51,711 nucleotides of DNA from Halomonas sp. (GTDB lineage Bacteria; Pseudomonadota; Gammaproteobacteria; Pseudomonadales; Halomonadaceae): assembly GCF_017515565.1 (NCBI RefSeq), contig NZ_JAFWFN010000062.1, forward strand, positions 1-51,711, read 5' to 3'. How positions within the stretch are numbered: position 1 is the stretch's first letter; each line of letters starts with the position of its first letter. Of this stretch, positions 32,557-43,256 are shown piece by piece. The notes under the pieces were generated by a model. It made no database searches. It saw only the letters and a program-made list of their open reading frames with translations, and was not told the origin of the DNA. The position numbers were made by a program, and so were the translations under genes.

Positions 32557-33111
32557 ATGCCACGTTGGACACCTCTGCTAGTAGGAATAACTGCACTGTG
32601 GGCGGCAAGTACTGCGCAAGCAGGAAGTTTTGATCTTAACCTTGGTGATAACGCCATCGAGCTTAACCTTGCCGCGCCCATTGCCGAGGGTATCGCCATT
32701 GGTGCGGGTGTACTGCATAGTGAATACCGCGAAGATGCCACCATGCTGCATGGTCAAATCATGGGCGTAGAGCGTAATCGGCGCATGGACATCGGTGTAG
32801 GGGCGCGCTGGACTCAGTTTAATACTGATTACGGCAATGGTGGCGGGCTAGGCTTAGGCGGTTACGGCTATGTCTACTTACCAAATGCTCCTGCGGTTTC
32901 GGTTGGGGGTTACGGCTTTTTTACGCCCAGTGTGGCCACCAGTGGCAAGCTTGATGACAGTTTTCTGGCTGGCGCTCGTGTGCGCTACGATTTTACGCCT
33001 ACCGTTGATGGCTATGTGGGATACCGTCGTATGACCGCTGATTTTGACGACCAACGTAGCTCGCGCACGCTAGATAACAGCGTGCACGTCGGGGTTAATT
33101 TACGTTTTTAA
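32557..33111 (+). CDS. YfaZ-like outer membrane protein
   Basis: The 184-residue protein has a signal peptide (cleavage after TAQA) and a small beta-barrel: alternating hydrophobic strands, Gly/Tyr-rich turns and a terminal Phe (VGVNLRF). The pattern resembles the YfaZ family. AGGAGCG lies ahead of the ATG. It follows pyrE by 57 bases and ends overlapping trmL, which is convergent. The transported substrate, if any, is unknown. Confidence 0.8.
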   Translation: MPRWTPLLVGITALWAASTAQAGSFDLNLGDNAIELNLAAPIAEGIAIGAGVLHSEYREDATMLHGQIMGVERNRRMDIGVGARWTQFNTDYGNGGGLGLGGYGYVYLPNAPAVSVGGYGFFTPSVATSGKLDDSFLAGARVRYDFTPTVDGYVGYRRMTADFDDQRSSRTLDNSVHVGVNLRF

Positions 33112-33575
33112 TCGCCTGCGCCAGCAAATTCATGCTGGCGCCACGCTTCATAGCTAACGATAGCCACCGCGTTAGAAAGGTTAAGGCTACGGTTATTGGG
33201 CTGCATGGGAATGCGCAACTTCTGTTCGGCGGGCAACGCTGCGTGCACCTCAGCAGAGAGCCCAGCGGTTTCTGAGCCAAACAGCAGCACATCGCCAGGG
33301 GCAAAGGCGGCGTTGCTGTGGGCATGAGTACCCTTAGTGGTAATCGCCCAAATGGTGCGCCCCTGCATCGCGGTTTGAAACGCCGTAAAGTTTGCGTGGC
33401 GTGTCACGTTGGCTAGGTCGCGGTAGTCTAAGCCCGCGCGACGCAGCTTTTTCTCCTCGAGATCAAAGCCTAGCGGTTCAATTAAGTGCAAACGGCAGCC
33501 ATTGTTGGCCACCAGGCGCATAATGTTGCCCGTATTGGGGGCCATTCGCGGTTCAAATAGCGCTACTTCAAACAT
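33108..33575 (-). CDS. trmL: tRNA (cytidine/uridine-34 2'-O)-methyltransferase
   Basis: The 155-residue SPOUT methyltransferase has [45 protein letters not shown] and [27 protein letters not shown], which form the knotted SAM site. It methylates the wobble base of tRNA-Leu isoacceptors. The start chosen is the ATG of MFEVALFEP, matching the length of E. coli TrmL and preceded by an AGG-rich stretch; an ATG eight codons earlier (33599) is possible. It is divergent from rep. Confidence 0.93.
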   Translation of the reverse strand: MFEVALFEPRMAPNTGNIMRLVANNGCRLHLIEPLGFDLEEKKLRRAGLDYRDLANVTRHANFTAFQTAMQGRTIWAITTKGTHAHSNAAFAPGDVLLFGSETAGLSAEVHAALPAEQKLRIPMQPNNRSLNLSNAVAIVSYEAWRQHEFAGAGD

Positions 33576-33669
33576 CACCACCTGCCTATTATTGCTCATT
33601 GTGCATTCGCCAACGCCGCTGATTGTAATGGAATTTGCCCAGAAACACTTGTAGAGGTCACCCTTCGCC

Positions 33670-35739
33670 ATGACGCCCCAACCGCCAATGAGCATCCTTA
33701 GCCGTATTAAAGGGCTCAACCCGCGCCAGCAGGAAGCGGTGCGCTATATCGATGGCCCCTGTCTTGTACTGGCGGGCGCAGGTTCCGGTAAAACCAGCGT
33801 GATTACCACCAAAATTGCCTACTTGGTGCAAGAGTGTGGCATGAGCGCGCGTAAAATTGCCGCAGTGACCTTTACCAACAAAGCCGCCCGGGAAATGAAA
33901 GAGCGCGTTGGGCAAATGCTGAAGGGTAAAGAGGGCCACGGGCTAACGGTGTCGACGTTTCACAATCTGGGCCTGACGATTATTCGCGGCGAACTGAAAA
34001 CGCTGGGCTACAAGCCGGGCTTTTCGCTGTTCGACCCGGAAGATGCCAAAGCACTGCTGCGCGATTTGATGAACAAGGATGCCCAGGTAGACGCCGAGCA
34101 GATCAACGCCGTGCAGAGCAAAATTTCTACCTGGAAGAACGATTTAGTGCTGCCCAGCGATGCGCTCTCGTTTGCCGCGGATGATGACGAGCACTTTGCC
34201 GCCAGGGTTTATGAAGCCTATGTACGCCACCTAAAAGCCTATAACGCAGTGGATTTTGACGACCTCATTCTATTGCCAGTGGTACTGCTAAGCCGCGACC
34301 CGGAAGCGTTGGAGCGCTGGCGGCGTAAAATTCAGTACATGCTGGTAGATGAGTACCAGGACACTAACGTTTCCCAGTACCTGCTGGTGAAACTGTTGAT
34401 GGCCGAACGGGCCACGTTTACCGTGGTCGGCGACGACGACCAGTCAATTTACGCGTGGCGAGGCGCGCGTCCAGAAAACCTGGTGACCCTGGGTGAGGAC
34501 TTTCCACGCCTGAAAGTTATCAAGCTGGAGCAGAACTACCGTTCTACCGGCACTATTTTGCGGGCGGCTAACACGCTAATTGCCAACAACCCGCACGTTT
34601 ACGATAAAACCTTGTGGTCAGATATGGGCGATGGCGCGCCCATTCGTGTGATCGTCAACCGTCATGAAGAAGCGGAATCCGAGCGGGTAGCCAGCGAAAT
34701 GCTGACTCGGCGCATCAAAGAAAAAGCCGAATGGCGTGATTTTGCGGTGCTCTATCGGGGTAACTTTCAGGCGCGCTTATTAGAGCTCAAGCTCCAGCAC
34801 TATCAAATCCCTTACAAGCTCTCTGGCGGCACGTCGTTTTTCTCCCGCAACGAGATCAAAGACACCATGGCCTACTTGCGGCTGCTGATTAACCCCGCCG
34901 ACGATAACGCCTTTTTACGCATTGTGAACGTACCGCGGCGAGAAGTAGGCCCCGGCACCGTGGAAAAACTCGCTAACTACGCCACCGAACGCTCTATTTC
35001 GCTGTTTGCCGCCTGTCATGAGATGGGGCTAGAGCAAACGCTACCCACCCGGGCCGTGGAGCGGCTAGCGCGCTTTACCCATTTTATCGACGGTGTGCGC
35101 AGGCGCATGGATCAAGACGATGCCATCGCCGCCATTCGTGACATGCTGCGGGATATGGATTACGAAGCGTGGCTCTATCAAAACGCCAGCGCGCCCACCG
35201 TGGCTGAACGGCGCATGGCCAACGTGTGGATTTTAATTGATCAGTTGGAGAAGTCACTCAACCGCGACCCAGAAGATGCCGATGATTCCACGGCTACCGA
35301 AACAGACGGCGTGGAAGCGGCAATTTCCCGTTTAGTACTGCGAGATATTCTGGAACAGCAGGCGGAAGAGGATGACTCCGACCGGGTACAGCTACTCACC
35401 ATGCACGCCTCAAAAGGGCTGGAGTTCCCCCATGTCTATTTAATGGGTTTGGAGGAGGACTTGCTGCCCCACCGCAATGCCATAGAGATGGGCACCGTGG
35501 AAGAGGAGCGGCGCCTAGCTTATGTTGGCATTACCCGGGCGCGGCGCACGCTGACATTAACGCTAGCCCGCCAGCGCAAGGCCTACGGAGAGCTGATGGA
35601 CTGCCAACCCAGCCGCTTTTTAGACGAGCTGCCCGGCGATGATTTGGAGTGGGAGGGTCGCGCGGATAAAGAGGACCCGGAGAAAAAGCAGGCGCGGGGC
35701 AAAGACGCTATTGCTGGGCTACGCTCGCTGTTGGGCTAA
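33670..35739 (+). CDS. rep: ATP-dependent DNA helicase Rep
   Basis: The 689-residue UvrD/Rep-type SF1A helicase has Walker [16 protein letters not shown] (motif II), [13 protein letters not shown] (motif III), QNYRST (IV), [10 protein letters not shown] (V) and YVGITRARR (VI). It moves 3'-5' and helps forks pass bound proteins. The length and the short N terminus match Rep better than UvrD. A GAGG lies 11 bases before the ATG at 33670; the next in-frame ATG is six codons later. Confidence 0.93.
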   Translation: MTPQPPMSILSRIKGLNPRQQEAVRYIDGPCLVLAGAGSGKTSVITTKIAYLVQECGMSARKIAAVTFTNKAAREMKERVGQMLKGKEGHGLTVSTFHNLGLTIIRGELKTLGYKPGFSLFDPEDAKALLRDLMNKDAQVDAEQINAVQSKISTWKNDLVLPSDALSFAADDDEHFAARVYEAYVRHLKAYNAVDFDDLILLPVVLLSRDPEALERWRRKIQYMLVDEYQDTNVSQYLLVKLLMAERATFTVVGDDDQSIYAWRGARPENLVTLGEDFPRLKVIKLEQNYRSTGTILRAANTLIANNPHVYDKTLWSDMGDGAPIRVIVNRHEEAESERVASEMLTRRIKEKAEWRDFAVLYRGNFQARLLELKLQHYQIPYKLSGGTSFFSRNEIKDTMAYLRLLINPADDNAFLRIVNVPRREVGPGTVEKLANYATERSISLFAACHEMGLEQTLPTRAVERLARFTHFIDGVRRRMDQDDAIAAIRDMLRDMDYEAWLYQNASAPTVAERRMANVWILIDQLEKSLNRDPEDADDSTATETDGVEAAISRLVLRDILEQQAEEDDSDRVQLLTMHASKGLEFPHVYLMGLEEDLLPHRNAIEMGTVEEERRLAYVGITRARRTLTLTLARQRKAYGELMDCQPSRFLDELPGDDLEWEGRADKEDPEKKQARGKDAIAGLRSLLG

Positions 35740-35773
35740 GTGACCACTAGGGCTATCAACAAAAGTAATAGGC

Positions 35774-35816
35774 AAAAAAATATCCACAGGGGGTTTTGAA
35801 AACCCGCCTGTGGATA
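35774..35816 (-). terminator. Terminator of the cytochrome c gene
   Basis: On the minus strand TATCCACAGG pairs with CCTGTGGATA around an inner GGG/CCC stem, followed by TTTTTTTG. It lies 30 bases downstream of the cytochrome gene and may also stop rep transcripts. Confidence 0.7.
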
Positions 35817-35845
35817 ACACTCAATGTACCGCTGGCTGCTATGAA

Positions 35846-36688
35846 TTACTCAACTTCAGCAACCATGTAATCAACAATGGCCATGACTTCTTCATCTTCA
35901 AGGCGCATGTTGCCACCTTTGGGCGGCATAGCACCGATACCACCAATAGAGTTAGCGTACAGCGTGTCGATGCCTTTATCGAGGCGCTCTGCCCACGCAT
36001 CTGCATCGCCTAGCACGGGAGCACCCGCTACGCCGTTGTTATGGCATGCTGCACAGCCAGCGGTGCCGTAAAGCGCTTCACCGTCAAAGCCGTTGCCAGC
36101 ACTGGCGACTTCTTCTTCGCTAGCGGCGGCGGTTTCATCAGCGGCTTCTTCGGCAGCGGCTACATCTTCGCTAGCGCCTTCATCGGCCGTGGTTTCTTCA
36201 GCCGTGGATTCTTCAGCCACTGCGTCATCGGCTGCATCACCACCGCCTAGCTCGGGCACATCCATTACCGGCTCAAGTAGATAAGCCGTTGAGGCTTCCA
36301 TCTCTTCATCAGAAAGGTTGGGGTTACCGCCACGGGCAGGCATTGCGCCAATACCGTTGATGGAGTGTTCCAGCAGCGTGGCAAAGCCTTGCTCGATGCG
36401 CTCAGACCAAGCCGCTTCGTCACCGCGAACCGGTGCACCGGCAGCACCTGTTTCGTGACACGCCATACAGACACGGTCATAGATGCCGGCGCCATCAATA
36501 CTGTCGCCGCCATTGCTAGCCGCCGCAGGGGCTGCTGCCGTACCGCAGTCTTGGCCCTGTAAACAGAGCTGGCCTGCGGGTGCTAGGCGCTGGGCCATTG
36601 CGTCACGTGCAGCGTCGGCATAAGCACTGGATGTGCCTACCATGACGCCAAGGGCTGCCAGCCCGCTCATGATCAGCTTAGATTTCAC
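35846..36688 (-). CDS. Periplasmic di-heme cytochrome c5-type protein
   Basis: The protein of about 280 residues has a signal peptide (cleavage after SAYA) and two c5-like domains, each with one heme site: CMACH with a distal Met in IGAMPARGG, and CAACH with Met in IGAMPPKGG. They are joined by a 70-residue linker made almost only of Ala, Glu, Asp, Thr and Ser, typical of halophile periplasmic proteins. It likely shuttles electrons to terminal oxidases. The start is probably GTG 36688, 8 bases behind AAGAGG. Confidence 0.85.
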   Translation of the reverse strand: MKSKLIMSGLAALGVMVGTSSAYADAARDAMAQRLAPAGQLCLQGQDCGTAAAPAAASNGGDSIDGAGIYDRVCMACHETGAAGAPVRGDEAAWSERIEQGFATLLEHSINGIGAMPARGGNPNLSDEEMEASTAYLLEPVMDVPELGGGDAADDAVAEESTAEETTADEGASEDVAAAEEAADETAAASEEEVASAGNGFDGEALYGTAGCAACHNNGVAGAPVLGDADAWAERLDKGIDTLYANSIGGIGAMPPKGGNMRLEDEEVMAIVDYMVAEVE

Positions 36689-36879
36689 TCTCACCACCTC
36701 TTGAGTATTGTCATAAAACGTTTGTGCTTAACCCCTGTGCGCACCGACCAGTTCCGTCGAGACGCCAAGACATGCGTATCGGGCTAGTATACCGAGAACC
36801 CAAAGAGTAAGAAAATGCTACTAAGCGCCGCAATTTAACCTACTTCAACCTTATTCACGAATGCTCTCCCAAAAGTGGC

Positions 36880-37803
36880 TCATTCCGGCCGCTCTTCAGG
36901 ATGCCAGGCTAATAACCGCTGCTGGGCGTAACATGTAAACCTGCAGCGTTCATAAAGGCGCTTGGCAGGCACGTTGCTAGCATCCACCGTTAATACTAAC
37001 TCGTTAGCCCCCATTTGCGCCGCCAGCGCCAAGGCGTGCTTGATGATTTCCTGGCCGAGCCCCCTTCCCCGCCATGCAGGCAGCAGCCCCATCAAGAGCA
37101 GTTCACAGCGCGGGGTGGTAGGGTCAGGCGCTAGCAATAAGACGCCTACACACTGTTTTTCAAACCCTATTTCACACGCTTCTTGATAGTGCACCTGATA
37201 CCAATGATCAGGCGCTTGGGACGCCTTGGTATAAAAGCCAGCCAGCAGCTCATCAATTGAAAGCAGCTGGTGCAAAGCAGGACAGTCTAAAGAGTCCTGG
37301 CTAACGTCCTCCACTAAGGCTAGCTGCTGTGCGGAAGTTAGCGCGCTGAAAGGAACTAAGGTTATCAACGATGTAGGAGACTGCCTGCCTCTACTGCTAC
37401 ATCGAAGATGCTCAAGTTCGGCCAGAAGTCGCATACCCTGGGCTACCAACGGCGCTTGCCACGCAAACTGCTGCGGCGCTAACAGGGTATGGCAGAGCGT
37501 AATCCTTTGCTGCTCTACCCATTGGCACGCCACTTTTATCAGCGCAAGGCCCGTACTATCCAGCATCTTCGGTAACCATAGCTGAGCAGTGCGGTTTGCT
37601 AACGGTTGAACCCACACCGCCGCCTCAATTCGCCCGGCCTGCTGGGCTACCCATAGGCCTTGCCAGTTAAAAGTGGGGGTCTCCTTCACCTCCGCTAATG
37701 CTTCCTGCAACCCCGGCTGCAAGGTAGGGTCGTGTACTGCGGCTAAATACAGCAGCGCTTCCCGCCGCTGGGCGGCGGGACATTCGACAAGCGTAGCGTT
37801 CAA
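36880..37803 (-). CDS. GNAT-family N-acetyltransferase
   Basis: The 307-residue protein has a C-terminal GNAT domain (about 150-300) with the acetyl-CoA loop LPAWRGRGLGQEI and the later ASNVPAKRLYERCRF. The first 140 residues are a degenerate GNAT-like or unrelated module. The start is a TTG at 37803, with GAGGTG at proper distance. It follows glmS by 29 bases and may be in the same transcript. The substrate is unknown. Confidence 0.8.
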   Translation of the reverse strand: MNATLVECPAAQRREALLYLAAVHDPTLQPGLQEALAEVKETPTFNWQGLWVAQQAGRIEAAVWVQPLANRTAQLWLPKMLDSTGLALIKVACQWVEQQRITLCHTLLAPQQFAWQAPLVAQGMRLLAELEHLRCSSRGRQSPTSLITLVPFSALTSAQQLALVEDVSQDSLDCPALHQLLSIDELLAGFYTKASQAPDHWYQVHYQEACEIGFEKQCVGVLLLAPDPTTPRCELLLMGLLPAWRGRGLGQEIIKHALALAAQMGANELVLTVDASNVPAKRLYERCRFTCYAQQRLLAWHPEERPE

Positions 37804-37832
37804 AAAACACCTCGCTGTGGAACTTGAAGTAA

Positions 37833-39671
37833 TTACTCGACGGTTACGCTCTTAGCCAAGTTACGGGGCTGATCCACATCGGTACCTTTCAGCACGGCAA
37901 CGTGGTAGCTGAGGAGTTGCAGCGGCAGAGTGTAGAGCAGCGGCGCCAGCGCTTCATGCACCTGGGGCAGCTCCAGTACGCGAATATCATCTTGCTCACT
38001 GATACCCACGCTTTGGTCGGCAAACACAAATAGTTGACCGCCCCGGGCCCGTACTTCCTGGAGGTTGGATTTAAGTTTTTCCAGCAAGTCATCGTTGGGC
38101 GCGACCGATATTACCGGCATTTCACTATCTACCAACGCCAACGGCCCGTGTTTAAGCTCGCCGGCTGGGTAGGCTTCAGCGTGAATATAGGAAATTTCTT
38201 TCAGCTTGAGCGCGCCCTCCAGAGCAATGGGGTAATGGGCGCCACGGCCTAAAAACAGCGCGTGGTGCTTTTCAGCAAACGCCTGCGAAAGCGCTTCAAT
38301 TTGGCTATCCAGCGCTAGTACCTGCTGGCAGAGCGCGGGCAGCTGACGTAGTGCCGTGACGATCTCAGCGATCAAGTCGGTTTTTTCTGGCTGACCTTTG
38401 GCTTTGCTCACCGAGAGCGTCAGCAGCATCAGGGCAACTAACTGTGTGGTGAACGCTTTGGTAGAAGCTACGCCAATTTCCGGGCCTGCTCGAGTCATCA
38501 GCGCCATATTGGACTCACGCACCAACGAGCTGCCCGGTACGTTACAAATCGCCAATGTGCCTACGTAGTTAAGCGTTTTGGCAAAGCGCAGCGCGGCCAG
38601 CGTATCGGCGGTTTCGCCCGATTGGGATAGGGTGACAAAGAGCGTGCCTTCGGGCACTACAGGGTGGCGGTAGCGGTACTCGGAGGCCACTTCTACCTGC
38701 ACCGGTACGCCGGCGTAGCGCTCAAGCCAGTAGCGCGCCACTAATCCCGCATGATAGCTGGTGCCACAGGCAATAATATGAATATGGCGGGTGTTTTCAA
38801 ACAGCGCCTGGGCCTCTGGACCGAAGCTTTCCACCAGCACGCTGCTAGCACTTAAACGGCCTTCTAGGGCAGCGTTGATCACATCCGGCTGCTCAAAAAT
38901 CTCTTTCAGCATATAATGGCGGTAATCGCCTTTACTAGCGGCGCCGTCGCCGTGCTCAAAGGTATGAATGGGCCGTTCTACCTCGCTGCCCTGGCGATCC
39001 ACAATGCGAATAGACCCTTGCTCGCCAAGTTCTACTAAATCTCCCTCTTCTAAGTAGATAAAGCGGTCGGTGACTTGCAAAAGCGCCAGCGGGTCAGAGG
39101 CTAAAAACGCCTCATCAATTCCCACGCCCACCACTAGCGGGCTGCCCTGGCGTGCGCCAACGACAATGCCCGGCTCGACAGCACTCATTACGCCCAGTGC
39201 ATAGGCGCCGCCCAAACCATTCACAATCTGCTGGGTGGCATCAAACAGGCCCAACCCACTTTGCAGTTTGTCTGCCAGCAGGTGGGCGATCACTTCGGTA
39301 TCGGTTTCTGAGGTAAAGGTATAACCGCTCGCTTGAAGCGTTGCCTTAATGTGTTCGTAGTTCTCGATAATACCGTTGTGCACCACGGCAACTTGATCAC
39401 TGCTGTGGTGGGGGTGAGCATTGGCTTCGGAAGGCTTACCGTGAGTAGCCCAGCGGGTATGGGCGATACCGGCGACGCCGGGCAGCGCCGACTTGGCTAG
39501 CTGCTCTTCAAGGGCTACCACTTTTCCCAAAGCGCGATGACGGGTTAGCGCGCCGTCATGAAGCACCGTCATGCCAGATGAGTCGTAACCGCGGTACTCT
39601 AGGCGTTTAAGCCCTTCTAACAAGATTCCTTGCACATTACGTTGCGCAACCGCAGCGACGATGCCACACAT
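37833..39671 (-). CDS. glmS: Glucosamine-fructose-6-phosphate aminotransferase
   Basis: The 612-residue enzyme makes glucosamine-6-P from fructose-6-P and glutamine, the first step to UDP-GlcNAc. The N-terminal glutaminase opens with CGIVAAV (catalytic Cys2) and includes HTRWATHGKPSEANAHPH. Two SIS domains follow (ACGTSYHAG, SQSGETADT), and it ends in KSVTVE. It lies downstream of glmU on the same strand (64-base gap). I saw no glmS ribozyme. Confidence 0.98.
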   Translation of the reverse strand: MCGIVAAVAQRNVQGILLEGLKRLEYRGYDSSGMTVLHDGALTRHRALGKVVALEEQLAKSALPGVAGIAHTRWATHGKPSEANAHPHHSSDQVAVVHNGIIENYEHIKATLQASGYTFTSETDTEVIAHLLADKLQSGLGLFDATQQIVNGLGGAYALGVMSAVEPGIVVGARQGSPLVVGVGIDEAFLASDPLALLQVTDRFIYLEEGDLVELGEQGSIRIVDRQGSEVERPIHTFEHGDGAASKGDYRHYMLKEIFEQPDVINAALEGRLSASSVLVESFGPEAQALFENTRHIHIIACGTSYHAGLVARYWLERYAGVPVQVEVASEYRYRHPVVPEGTLFVTLSQSGETADTLAALRFAKTLNYVGTLAICNVPGSSLVRESNMALMTRAGPEIGVASTKAFTTQLVALMLLTLSVSKAKGQPEKTDLIAEIVTALRQLPALCQQVLALDSQIEALSQAFAEKHHALFLGRGAHYPIALEGALKLKEISYIHAEAYPAGELKHGPLALVDSEMPVISVAPNDDLLEKLKSNLQEVRARGGQLFVFADQSVGISEQDDIRVLELPQVHEALAPLLYTLPLQLLSYHVAVLKGTDVDQPRNLAKSVTVE

Positions 39672-39735
39672 AGACGATTCTCCTTGGCGTTTTAGCGCGC
39701 TTTTAGAACACTAATAAAGTATATAACCGACCGAA

Positions 39736-41103
39736 TTAATTGGTCTTTTTCACCGGACGCGGCCAATCAGCTTTTTCCAGCTGCCGGCTACGGGTGACAG
39801 CCAACGCCTGTTCACTAACGTCTTTGGCGATGGTGGAACCAGCGCCCACGGTAGCCCCTTTACCCACCGTTACCGGCGCAACGAGCGCACTATTGGAGCC
39901 AATAAAGGCGTTATCACCAATCACCGTGCGGTGCTTATTGGCGCCATCGTAATTACAGGTAATGGTGCCCGCGCCTACGTTAACGTTACGGCCTAAATGG
40001 GCATCGCCAATGTAGCTTAAATGGTTGATCTTGCTGCCCTCTCCAACCTCGGTATTTTTGGTTTCAACAAAATTGCCGACCTTGGCTTTGACCGCTAATC
40101 GCGTGCCGGGGCGTAGCCGTGCATAGGGGCCTATCTGGTTCAGCCCGGCGGCTACCGTTGTTTCAATAACGCTGTGGCTCTCAATCACGCTTTCAGCGCC
40201 AATCGTGCTGTTTTTAATCACGCAGTAAGGGCCAATCCGCACACCTTCGCCAAGCGCTACTTCCCCTTCAAACACACAGCCCACGTCAATAAATACATCG
40301 TGACCACAGGTCAGCTTGCCACGTATATCAAGCCTTGCCGGGTCGGCAAGGGCAACCCCTTGCTCCATCAGCTTATCGGCCAGCTGCTGCTGATAGGCAC
40401 GCTCTAGCCGGGCCATCTGAGCGCGGTTGTTAACCCCTTCAACCTCTACCGCGGTGGCCGGTTGGGCGGTACATACTTTAATGCCCTCTTTAGCGGCCAT
40501 GGCAATCACATCGGTTAAGTAGTATTCACCCTGAGCGTTTTCAGCGGAAAGCTGGGGTAGCCAGCGTTTTAGCTGGGCGCTGGTCATCGCCATAATGCCG
40601 GTATTGCATTCGGTAATCGCCAGCTGTGCGGGGACGGCATCCTTTTGCTCAACAATGGCTACCGCGTCACCTGCCTCGTTACGCACAATGCGCCCGTAAC
40701 CGGAAGGGTCGTCTAGAGTGACGGTTAACAGCCCCATATGCTGCTCATCCACCTGGGCTAACAGGGCATTTAACGATTCGCGTCGAATCAGCGGCACATC
40801 CCCATAAAGCACCAGCACGTTACCGCTACCCAGTTGGGGCTGCGCTTGGGCAACCGCGTGGCCAGTGCCTTTTTGCTCGGCTTGAATGGCAAAAGAAACG
40901 GCGCTTTCAGCGAGCGCTTCGCGCAGTTGTTCAGCGCCATGGCCAATCACGACGTGGGTACGCGTTGGGTTAAGCCCTGCGGCAGTATCCAGTACGTGCT
41001 GTACCATTGGCTTGCCTGCCAAGGTGTGAAGTACTTTGGGCGTTTGCGAGCGCATGCGGGTGCCTTTTCCCGCGGCGAGGATGACAATATCAAGGTCTTG
41101 CAT
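39736..41103 (-). CDS. glmU: Bifunctional UDP-GlcNAc pyrophosphorylase / GlcN-1-P acetyltransferase
   Basis: The 455-residue protein has the N-terminal uridyltransferase (LAAGKGTRMRSQTPKVLH near residue 8) and C-terminal left-handed beta-helix acetyltransferase (hexapeptide repeats such as VGNFVETKN, IGDNAFIGSNSALVAPV). It catalyses the last two steps to UDP-GlcNAc for peptidoglycan and LPS. The start is the ATG at 41103 with AGGTG upstream, right after the apbE stop; the 18-codon longer frame overlaps apbE. Confidence 0.97.
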   Translation of the reverse strand: MQDLDIVILAAGKGTRMRSQTPKVLHTLAGKPMVQHVLDTAAGLNPTRTHVVIGHGAEQLREALAESAVSFAIQAEQKGTGHAVAQAQPQLGSGNVLVLYGDVPLIRRESLNALLAQVDEQHMGLLTVTLDDPSGYGRIVRNEAGDAVAIVEQKDAVPAQLAITECNTGIMAMTSAQLKRWLPQLSAENAQGEYYLTDVIAMAAKEGIKVCTAQPATAVEVEGVNNRAQMARLERAYQQQLADKLMEQGVALADPARLDIRGKLTCGHDVFIDVGCVFEGEVALGEGVRIGPYCVIKNSTIGAESVIESHSVIETTVAAGLNQIGPYARLRPGTRLAVKAKVGNFVETKNTEVGEGSKINHLSYIGDAHLGRNVNVGAGTITCNYDGANKHRTVIGDNAFIGSNSALVAPVTVGKGATVGAGSTIAKDVSEQALAVTRSRQLEKADWPRPVKKTN

Positions 41104-41104
41104 G

Positions 41105-42229
41105 TTATTCACCTGTGGCCGTTTGGCGTGTGGCAGACGGGTCTTCCCAGGCATCAATACCTAGTTCCTCCACCAGCGCGTCACCGAAATAGTTGATAAA
41201 TGCGGGGGTGCCGAGGCTTTGCCATTGGCCTTCTTCATTTTTGATTAACAACAGCGCATTTAGATCGTGCTCCAGTGCCAGCTGCATACCGGTTTCACTG
41301 CCGGTTACTGCCAGCGCGGTGGCCCAGGCATCGGCCCACGCATTAGAGGGGTGAAACACGGAAACAGACGCTAAGCGATTATTGACCGGGCGGCCGGTGC
41401 GCGGGTCGATGGTGTGCGAGTAGCGCTCGCCATCTTCCTCAAAATAGTTGCGGTAATCGCCTGAGGTAGCCACCGACATGCTTTTTAACGGCAGTATGTG
41501 CTGCGCCTGCTGTGGGCCCGTGTGAGGCACTTCAATGCCGATGCGCCACGACTCTTGTGCCTCTGGGTCACGGTAACCGCGGGAAATGAGGTCGCCGCCT
41601 AAATTCACCAGATAGTGCTCAATACCTTGCTGATCCAGATACGCCGCTACCCTGTCGGTGGCGTGTCCTTTGGCGACCGCAGAAAGGTCGGCAAACACAT
41701 CCCGAGTACGCCGTGCCTGCATGCTTTGGGTGTCTACGTCGATCGCGTCATACCCTGTGTTGGCTAGGCGCTCGTTTAGCTCAGCTTCAGAAGGAACTTC
41801 TTTAGGGCGCGCTTCTGGGCCAAAACTCCATAAATTGACCAAACCGCCCACGGTGATATCGAACGCACCCCCACTCTCCTCGGATACCGACCGACTAATA
41901 GAGAGCACTTCAATCAGTTCATTAGAGAGTGGTTGCCACTCGTTGATGGGAGCTTCATTAAAGGCAATTAGCTCTGCATCGTCACGATAGGTCGACATCG
42001 CTTGATCGACGCTTTCAAGCTCTGCCAGGAACCCCTCTTCAAGCGCGTTGGCCTCGCCTTGGGTCAGCGGGTCCATCACCGTTACCTGATAGAAAGAGCC
42101 AAAGATAGCGCCTTCAAAACGAACGGGAGCATCCAGAGGGCGATCGTTTTCTGAACAGCCTGCAAGTAGGAAGGTGGCTAGCAGCACTACGCCAACGGCA
42201 CCTGACAAACGGTGGTAGCGATTCATCAT
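41105..42229 (-). CDS. apbE: FAD:protein FMN transferase (lipoprotein)
   Basis: The 374-residue periplasmic lipoprotein (lipobox LLAGC, Cys about residue 24) belongs to the ApbE family. It has MSTYRDDAELIAFN, GGAFDITVGGLVNLWSFG, LVNLGGDLISRG and the Thr/Asp region HTIDPRTGRPV. It attaches FMN covalently to Thr in flavoproteins such as RnfG/NqrC. AAGGA precedes a double ATG; I used the first. It lies between uppP and glmU on the same strand with gaps of 28 and 1 bases. Confidence 0.93.
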   Translation of the reverse strand: MMNRYHRLSGAVGVVLLATFLLAGCSENDRPLDAPVRFEGAIFGSFYQVTVMDPLTQGEANALEEGFLAELESVDQAMSTYRDDAELIAFNEAPINEWQPLSNELIEVLSISRSVSEESGGAFDITVGGLVNLWSFGPEARPKEVPSEAELNERLANTGYDAIDVDTQSMQARRTRDVFADLSAVAKGHATDRVAAYLDQQGIEHYLVNLGGDLISRGYRDPEAQESWRIGIEVPHTGPQQAQHILPLKSMSVATSGDYRNYFEEDGERYSHTIDPRTGRPVNNRLASVSVFHPSNAWADAWATALAVTGSETGMQLALEHDLNALLLIKNEEGQWQSLGTPAFINYFGDALVEELGIDAWEDPSATRQTATGE

Positions 42230-42257
42230 AGGTTTCCTTGAACAGTATGCTTGGGTA

Positions 42258-43058
42258 TTAAAAGTGGAAAAACCACAGCAGCCAAGCACCAAACAGCACC
42301 CGATACACCACAAACGGCTGCATCCCCAGCTTCTTAATAACAACTAGAAAGTAGTGTATACAGAGGTAAGCGCTAATGCCTGATAGAAGCGTTCCCACTA
42401 TCATCGCAGGCCAATCTATCGGCACAGGGGAGTTTACTAACCCGACAGCCTCTAACCCACCGGCAAGCACAATCACGGGAATAGAGAGTAGAAAAGAGAA
42501 GCGCGCCGCGCCTTCTCGGCTCATGCCCACCAGCAGCGCAGCGGTAATGGTAATGCCGGAGCGCGAGGTGCCTGGAATCAGCGCCAGCGCCTGGGCAAAG
42601 CCAATTATCAACACATCTTTAAGGCGCAGGTGATACTCACTTCGGCTGCCTCGATTTTTCCAATCAGCGTAGCCTAATACCAAACCAAACCCGATCAGAC
42701 TTATGCCGATGATCAGCGTCGAGCGCATGTGACCTGCGATAAGGTCACGCCCTAGAAATCCGATGATACAGACAGGAAGCGTTGCCAACACCACCCAAAG
42801 CGCCAACTTGGCGTCTTCATTAGCGCCTTTGCCCGTGATGGCATCAACACTACTAACGACCATCCGTAAGATTTCATGGCGAAAATACAGCACAACTGCG
42901 GCTAAGCTGCCTAAGTGAAGCGCAACGTCAAAGGCGAGCCCTTGATCTTCCCAGGTAGTCAGCACCGGCACCAAAATCAGGTGAGCAGAGCTCGAAATAG
43001 GTAAAAATTCCGTTATTCCTTGTACAACTGCCAATACCACTACCTGGAGCCAATCCAT
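42258..43058 (-). CDS. uppP: Undecaprenyl-diphosphatase
   Basis: The 266-residue multi-pass membrane protein of the BacA family has the two signature segments GITEFLPISSSAHLILV (about 15-31) and PGTSRSGITI (about 161-170), with catalytic Glu and Arg. It recycles the lipid carrier of cell-wall synthesis. It heads the leftward run uppP-apbE-glmU-glmS-GNAT, which would put two cell-wall precursor functions in one unit. Confidence 0.96.
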   Translation of the reverse strand: MDWLQVVVLAVVQGITEFLPISSSAHLILVPVLTTWEDQGLAFDVALHLGSLAAVVLYFRHEILRMVVSSVDAITGKGANEDAKLALWVVLATLPVCIIGFLGRDLIAGHMRSTLIIGISLIGFGLVLGYADWKNRGSRSEYHLRLKDVLIIGFAQALALIPGTSRSGITITAALLVGMSREGAARFSFLLSIPVIVLAGGLEAVGLVNSPVPIDWPAMIVGTLLSGISAYLCIHYFLVVIKKLGMQPFVVYRVLFGAWLLWFFHF

Positions 43059-43256
43059 AGGTCATCCTGTATGCTTTTAAACTACTTAACGCCGTTTAAT
43101 GCTATTGATGCATTTACTGTAACGCTAAGGATACACATCCATTAATTCGTTGTCCGCACTAGTAAACTAAGCACCTGATATTCAGGCTATAGAGCTAGCG
43201 CTGCTGTACGCTACAATGGGCATCTATTGGAAGGGTGCGTCCCTGCAAGGTACCTC